Origin: Zygnema circumcarinatum
Lineage: Eukaryota > Streptophyta > Zygnematophyceae > Zygnematales > Zygnemataceae
Assembly (NCBI GenBank): GCA_037447605.1
Contig: CM074814.1
Location: 2,277,441 to 2,297,488 of the forward strand
Direction: 5' to 3'
DNA: 20,048 nt
A program made the translations under genes and the position numbers. Under the pieces are notes generated by a model. The model was not told the origin of the DNA and did no database searches. It saw only the letters and a list, made by a program, of their open reading frames with translations. The stretch's first letter is position 1, and each line of letters starts with the position of its first letter. Shown here piece by piece: positions 15,563 through 20,048 of the stretch.

Positions 15563-16013
15563 GGGAGAGGGAGAGGGAGAGGGGGAAGGGGAGGAAGTGG
15601 GAGAGGGAGAGGGAGGGAGGGAGAGGGGAAGGGGGGAGGGAAGGGAGGGGGAGTGGGAGAGAGGGAGAGGGGAAGGGGAGAGGGAGGGGAGGGAGAGAGG
15701 GAGAGGGGAAGGGGAGGAGGGAGGGAAGAGGGAAAGGGGGGGAAGGGGAGGAGGGAGGGAGGGAAGGAGGAGGAGGGAGGGAAGGAGGGAAGGAAGGAGG
15801 GAGGGAGTGGAGGGAGGAGGGAGGGGGGAGAGGAGAGTGGGGAAGTTGAGGAAAGGAGAGGAGAGAGGGAGAGGACAGAGAGAGAGGAGTAAGAGAGAGA
15901 AAGGGAGTGGGAGAAGGAGATCAAGGAGGAGAGAAGGGCGAGAGAATTGAGAGCTGGTGGTAGAGTGGTGGAAGTGGAGGCAGAGAGGTAGACAGTGGGA
16001 GAGAGAGAGAGAG
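15563..16013. repeat. Purine (GGGAGA/GGGAGG) tract upstream of the GLY1-like gene
   Basis: About 450 bp almost entirely of A and G on the + strand, with GGGAGA, GGGAGG and GGAAGG units and many short G runs. It is the complement of the CT-type arrays found in the P450 introns. Such mirror-like tracts can form triplex or G-quadruplex structures. It lies immediately before the start of the GLY1-like gene, in the probable promoter or leader. Confidence 0.85.
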
Positions 16014-16108
16014 GTATATCTGCATACCTGATGACGGCTCTAGATGTATGCTGTTACGCAACGCAGTTAGGGCTTCCAAAAAATGAGCGCGACGTCTCAG
16101 CTACTGCA

Positions 16109-19100
16109 ATGGCATCTTGCAGCTCGGTCTCAGTCTCAGCCTCAATCTCTGCTCGTCTATGGAGCTCTGGCAGCACCTGCTCCGCCTCCCAGAGCTTTGC
16201 TTCGTTTTGTTGCCAGCCTCCTTTAGACGCATTCAACAGACATTATTCTGCAGTGCAATCTTCGAAATCTCTCAACAACACAGTTTTCGCCATTTCTGAG
16301 TATTCAACACAACTGGATCTTAACACCTCTTGCAGTCAAGGCTTTCCTGCAAACGGCATTGCCTGCTGCCCTAGCGGCTGGAATAAAGGCACCTTGTCTG
16401 GCAGCCTGCGTAGGGAAAACCTGCCTCGCGGTCCAAATAGCAGTAGTTTAGTACTGGAGCAAAGAGGGCGATGCTGTTGCTCAAGCAGAGTTCAAGCAGG
16501 AGCAGGCATTTGGAAAGGCGCCGAAGAGTCGGAGATACATGAAGGAAAGGTATCTCTTATTGGATTGTTGCAACAGAATAATGCGGCGACAAAAGCAGAA
16601 AGAGGAGAGCTGGATGTGACAGGTGTGTTGGAACGAAGCTGTGATGAAGCCGCTGGAGGAATTGACGTGACAGCTGGCGAGAGTTTACGGCGAGGGTCTC
16701 ATTTTTATGGCCACAGTCAGGCTGTTGAAGAAAGCACTTCATCCGCTGAAATTGGTGGTCGACTTCATTACAGTGAAAGTTTGGCTACACAGGAGGAAAC
16801 ATGCGCAAGAGGAGCAAGCAGTGATGGAAGTCAATTATCGAGCTATGGTGGAGTAGGAGAGGAGAGTAATTCCCAAAGAGAGGAAATGTGGATGAATCAT
16901 GGGGTATCATTCGGTGGTGCAACGACAGAGGAGGCAGTGAAAGAGAAGAGAATGGACTCTACAGTTCCACTGCTGACAGAGGCAACAGTCTTCAAGTCGG
17001 AGCAGAAAAGTAATCATGTAAAGGCAGCATGGGAAGCTCTCGTCCGGTGGTCAAGGTTCTGGCGGTCATCCAAAAACAACGAGGATAATGCATTGTTGAA
17101 GACGACAAAGGTGTAATTTTTTTTTCTAGCTGCCGCTCCCCTCCCCCCTCCTCCACGTTTTCCTTTATATTTGCCCATTCCATGCGCTTTGCGGGGCTTT
17201 GGGGGCAATTTAGCCTTATAGCAATACAAAAACTTCATTTTCACTTTCTCACTGCCTAAACTGGTTGAATTTGGCTGTCTGCACAATCCCATGCACGAAG
17301 TGATTGCCATAGGAAGGGAGTGGGTCTCCTTCAGTCTTCCTGCAGGTTAGGTCTTTGGATTGACTATGCACAAAGAATCTATGAGGGCTTGTTTGCATGA
17401 AGAGGATTTTGCATCTGGTATCTTACGAACAACAGTATTTTTTGGGGGCAGATTGCGATTTTTGGTGGAGGTTCGTTCGGCACAGCCATGGGAGTGATGC
17501 TTGCAAGAAATAAAGCAGATATGGATGTCGTACTGCTGATGCGCAGTACTAATGTGTGTGAAGAGATCAACGACCAACGGACGAATAAGTGAGTCTGCAA
17601 CGAGCGGGTTTGCTGAACAATGCAGCTTCTTATTCAGATTTGCCGCGTATGTTGTCCTTCTTCATGTAGAAACTGAATAACTTTGTAGTATCAAGTTTCT
17701 GCTTGCAATATCATGTTAAAATCCCTCTTCAGCTAAGTACGTATTGAATGGATGCAGGAAATATTTTCCAAATCATAAATTACCGGATAACGTGAGAGCT
17801 ACAACAGATCCAAGGGAGGCTATTGATGGAGCACAGTATTGTATACATGCTGTACCAGTTCAGGTCCTTGTCTGAAACCCTGCTCGCTCCATGTTATTGA
17901 CCTAAGCCGATTTCTTCAATTTTCTTTCCTATAGTAGAGCCTCACTCTTTGGCCGGGATAAGCGTGGAAGTCTTTTTGCCTAGTGCCTTCTGTTGATCAT
18001 TCCTCGTTGTTGTGGCATCGGTTAGACTTGGGAGTAACAAGCTTCCAAGCTGAGGACAGTTTTTTTCCAGCCAGTAGCTGAAGGTTCTGCTTTTCAAGCA
18101 GCACCATGTACACAAGAGATAACCGAGAAAGGTTTGATGACAGTCAAACATTGAAAAGTCGAATAATTGGAAGCTTATATTTGGAAAGACTCAGCCTTTG
18201 GTCCTGTTGGTTAAGAATACACGTTTTTGAGGGGTGGGAGATGGAGGATAGATTTTTTCTTTGGCAGGGACAGGAGTACAAATGTGTACAAATTAGATTT
18301 ACAAAAGTGACACAAATGTTGGATTTCAATTGTCGTTTTCAATTAAATTCGATGAAGTAGCGTAACTTCTGAAAAGGGAAAGGAATCTGAGGATTGAAAG
18401 CACGAAGTCGAAGAACTTGGAAAAGGTTGAAAAATGCTTAAACCTTCCTCGAGATGTTCTGGTGAGGTAATGCGATTATAGTTGATGATGGCCACTTGCT
18501 TTCCTGACAGATTTAGAAGCCACTGAAATTGAGTATGAGGCATTTGAACGTTATATTATAGTTCCGCCGTTAGTCTAAGATACCTCTCCCGATACTGCTT
18601 TCCTTTTGTGCAGAACTTTAGTGTTTGTTGACCGACAGACTTATCAGTGTAAGCAGCACAACAAGTTTCTTGCTTGACTGATAAGGATAACTTTTCTTGT
18701 TCTTGTGGTGGACTATTGTGAGTGGGCCCTTTACATTCAAAGGAATACTGAACGGTAGGGGAGTGCATATGCTGTTTTCATGCAGGCAAGTGCAGAATTC
18801 CTCAAAGCGGTGGCAGAATACATACCACCCACTCTGCCTATTCTCTCAGTCAGCAAAGGCCTGGAGGTCTCTACCTTAGAAATGATGTCACAGGTTATTC
18901 CACGAGCTTTGGGGAACCCCAGACAACCAGTAGCAGTCCTTTCCGGTCCCTCGTTCTCTATTGAACTTATGGACAGGAGGCCAACAGGTAATTCGCTGAA
19001 GGACTGCGGCTGTAGCACATATAACTGTGACAGAATGCATCAGAAACTTAGAAACAAGAAAGCTAAACCTTGTTCTTGGGTAACACGTTACTATAGCAGG

Positions 19101-19922
19101 TCCTGTGTTCCTGTATCCTGTGTGCTTTCGATGACACAGACTGATATGGAAACTGGGACTTGGAGTGGCAGCAATTGTCGCAGCATCAAAAGACAAGCAG
19201 CTTGCCCGAGCTGCACAGCAATTGCTGGCGTCACGTTATTTGCGAGTTAATACTTCCACGTATGCACCATTGCTTTTTAGATCATTTCTTCCCTTCCCCA
19301 TCGTAGAAAGCCTCCTTTCTTCAGTCACTTGACCGGCATGTACATGTTGGTTGAGGTGCTGGATGCATATGTGCAAGTCTCAGCAGGGCATGAATTCTCA
19401 TCTATCACGTTTACATGCGAGGAGTTGTTTATGGGTATGATTTTATGATTTGACTTTGTCAACTTTCTTTGCTGCAGTGATGTGGTGGGGGTCGAAATGG
19501 CGGGCGCTTTAAAGAATGTTTTGGCCATAGCGGCAGGAATTGTTGAAGGGATGAATCTTGGAAACAACTGCATGGCAGCACTGGTAGCGCAGGGGTGTGC
19601 CGAAATCCGGTGGCTGGCAGAGAAGGTGAATCTCAAAACGTATAAGCTTTCAATCAGCCGTAGTTCACTTATGTCTTCATGATATGCCCTTCGATATACA
19701 CAAAGCTTGTGCAGCTCTTTCAGCAAAACATGAAATAATTGTGCATTCAAGTTGGTGCTTGCGGAGGAGCAGATGGGCGCAAATCCTGCTACCCTTTCAG
19801 GACTTTCGGGCACCGGCGATATCATGTTGACCTGCTTTGTGAGTCTATCACGGAATCGTGCAGTAGGGGTCCGTCTAGGAGCTGGAGAGAGGCTGGAGGA
19901 TATTCTTGCTTCTACGAGTCAG
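16109..19922 (+). CDS. GLY1: Plastid glycerol-3-phosphate dehydrogenase (NAD+), GLY1/SFD1-like, exons 1-7, 3' end outside window
   Basis: Reduces dihydroxyacetone phosphate to glycerol-3-phosphate, supplying the plastid (prokaryotic) glycerolipid pathway. Exons 16109-17110, 17452-17588, 17758-17863, 18786-18987, 19172-19259, 19478-19625 and 19773-19922 give 611 codons so far with matching phases. The start chosen ([13 protein letters not shown] at -3 and +4) looks like a transit peptide; an in-frame ATG at 16031 has weaker context. Key regions: [16 protein letters not shown], a plant GLY1-specific lead-in just before the fold; NAD-binding [14 protein letters not shown] (335-348); [25 protein letters not shown] (Lys439); SGPSF; catalytic-region [12 protein letters not shown] (Lys524); [24 protein letters not shown]. 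The C-terminal helical end is missing because the window stops. The region before the Rossmann fold is about 330 residues against about 80-90 in the Arabidopsis enzyme. An acceptor at 19751 would add seven residues to exon 7. Confidence 0.88.
17111..17451 (+). other. GLY1-like intron 1
   Basis: The donor AAG|GTGTAA follows the codon run KTTK; the acceptor GGGGGCAG precedes IAIFGGG. Without splicing, the frame stops four bases into the intron. Contains no recognisable element. The acceptor lies in a T-then-G-rich context. Confidence 0.7.
17864..18785 (+). other. GLY1-like intron 3 (922 bp)
   Basis: The longest intron of this gene in the window, AT-rich, with no CT array. Short open frames on both strands (for example 18106-18360) have no recognisable feature. 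I see no embedded gene or mobile element. Confidence 0.65.
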
Positions 19923-19993
19923 GTGAGAATCCCCTGAGAAGCAATAGTAAAAGTAAAATAAGTAAACTCGAAAGTAAACTCTTGTCTTCCTCT

Positions 19994-20048
19994 TGTCCCC
20001 CCCTCCCCCTCCCGCTTTCCCTCCCCCTCCCGCTCCCCCTCCTCCTCC
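19994..20048 (+). repeat. C-rich CCCCCT/CCCTCC tract in GLY1-like intron 7 (continues past window)
   Basis: After the donor AG|GTGAGAAT at 19923, the intron turns into a CCCCCTCCCGCT-type pyrimidine tract that runs off the window end. It shows that CT-type arrays are not limited to the P450 introns. Confidence 0.8.

Larger units (their letters stand above)
15288..16108. other. Upstream region and 5' leader of the GLY1-like gene
   Basis: No coding sequence is supported. From left: the last minisatellite fragment, a GTAC cluster (15365-15460), a GC-rich segment with a 14-bp G-box palindrome (15516-15529), a purine tract (15563 to about 16013), and a TTAGGG motif at 16067. The open frames in the purine tract are Gly/Arg/Glu repeats and not credible. 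Confidence 0.6.

Noticed and set aside
15329-15950. Gly/Arg/Glu-rich open frames in the purine tract
   Set aside because: Translations of GGGAGA-type repeats in several frames; no start context or domain.
15995-16108. Upstream extension of the GLY1-like protein
   Set aside because: The frame opens with GTG, not ATG. The ATG at 16031 is possible but has weak context. The ATG at 16109 gives a typical transit-peptide start.

Overview
The window looks like nuclear DNA from a green-lineage eukaryote, most likely a streptophyte alga or an early land plant. The evidence is spliced genes with GT-AG introns, plastid transit peptides, a plant-type plastid glycerol-3-phosphate dehydrogenase (GLY1/SFD1 type), a plant/cyanobacterial pyridoxamine-oxidase-like protein, TTTAGGG-like motifs near start codons, and CT-rich low-complexity introns. 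I cannot name the species. No bacterial operon, CRISPR array, tRNA or rRNA was seen.

All four genes lie on the + strand. (1) 1117-2886: a five-exon gene for a 206-residue FMN-binding PNPOx-like protein of the Alr4036/At2g46580 type. (2) 4072-5550: an apparently intronless 492-residue Ser/Thr kinase of the CAMK/SnRK-CDPK group. It has no EF hands and carries about 110 extra residues between the catalytic loop and the DFG motif. (3) 7521-12375: an eleven-exon, complete cytochrome P450 of about 581 residues with a probable plastid transit peptide. Several of its introns are filled with CCCTCT-type arrays. (4) 16109 to beyond 19922: the first seven exons of a GLY1-like plastid glycerol-3-phosphate dehydrogenase with an unusually long N-terminal region; the 3' end lies outside the window.

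Between genes 3 and 4 (about 13009-15300) is the most unusual region. An imperfect ~50-bp minisatellite leads into two tandem copies (1043 and 1081 bp) of a composite palindromic element. Each copy has two module arrays built from the 7-mer ACTGGTT and its complement AACCAGT in alternating orientation. The arrays flank a central 87-bp hairpin with a 6-8 T loop, perfect in one copy and with one mismatch in the other. It encodes nothing credible and looks like a foldback-type non-autonomous element or a young palindromic satellite. It is the best candidate for something undescribed.

The rest is intergenic DNA with simple repeats (poly-G at the left edge, CCATG, GGCT/CCCT, CT and GA tracts). Each gene has a CACGTG (G-box) site upstream, often extended as CCACGTGGC, and a cluster of GTAC motifs upstream. 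The genes show no obvious shared pathway. Two products (P450 and GLY1-like) are predicted to be plastidial, and GLY1-type enzymes supply glycerol-3-phosphate for plastid glycerolipids.
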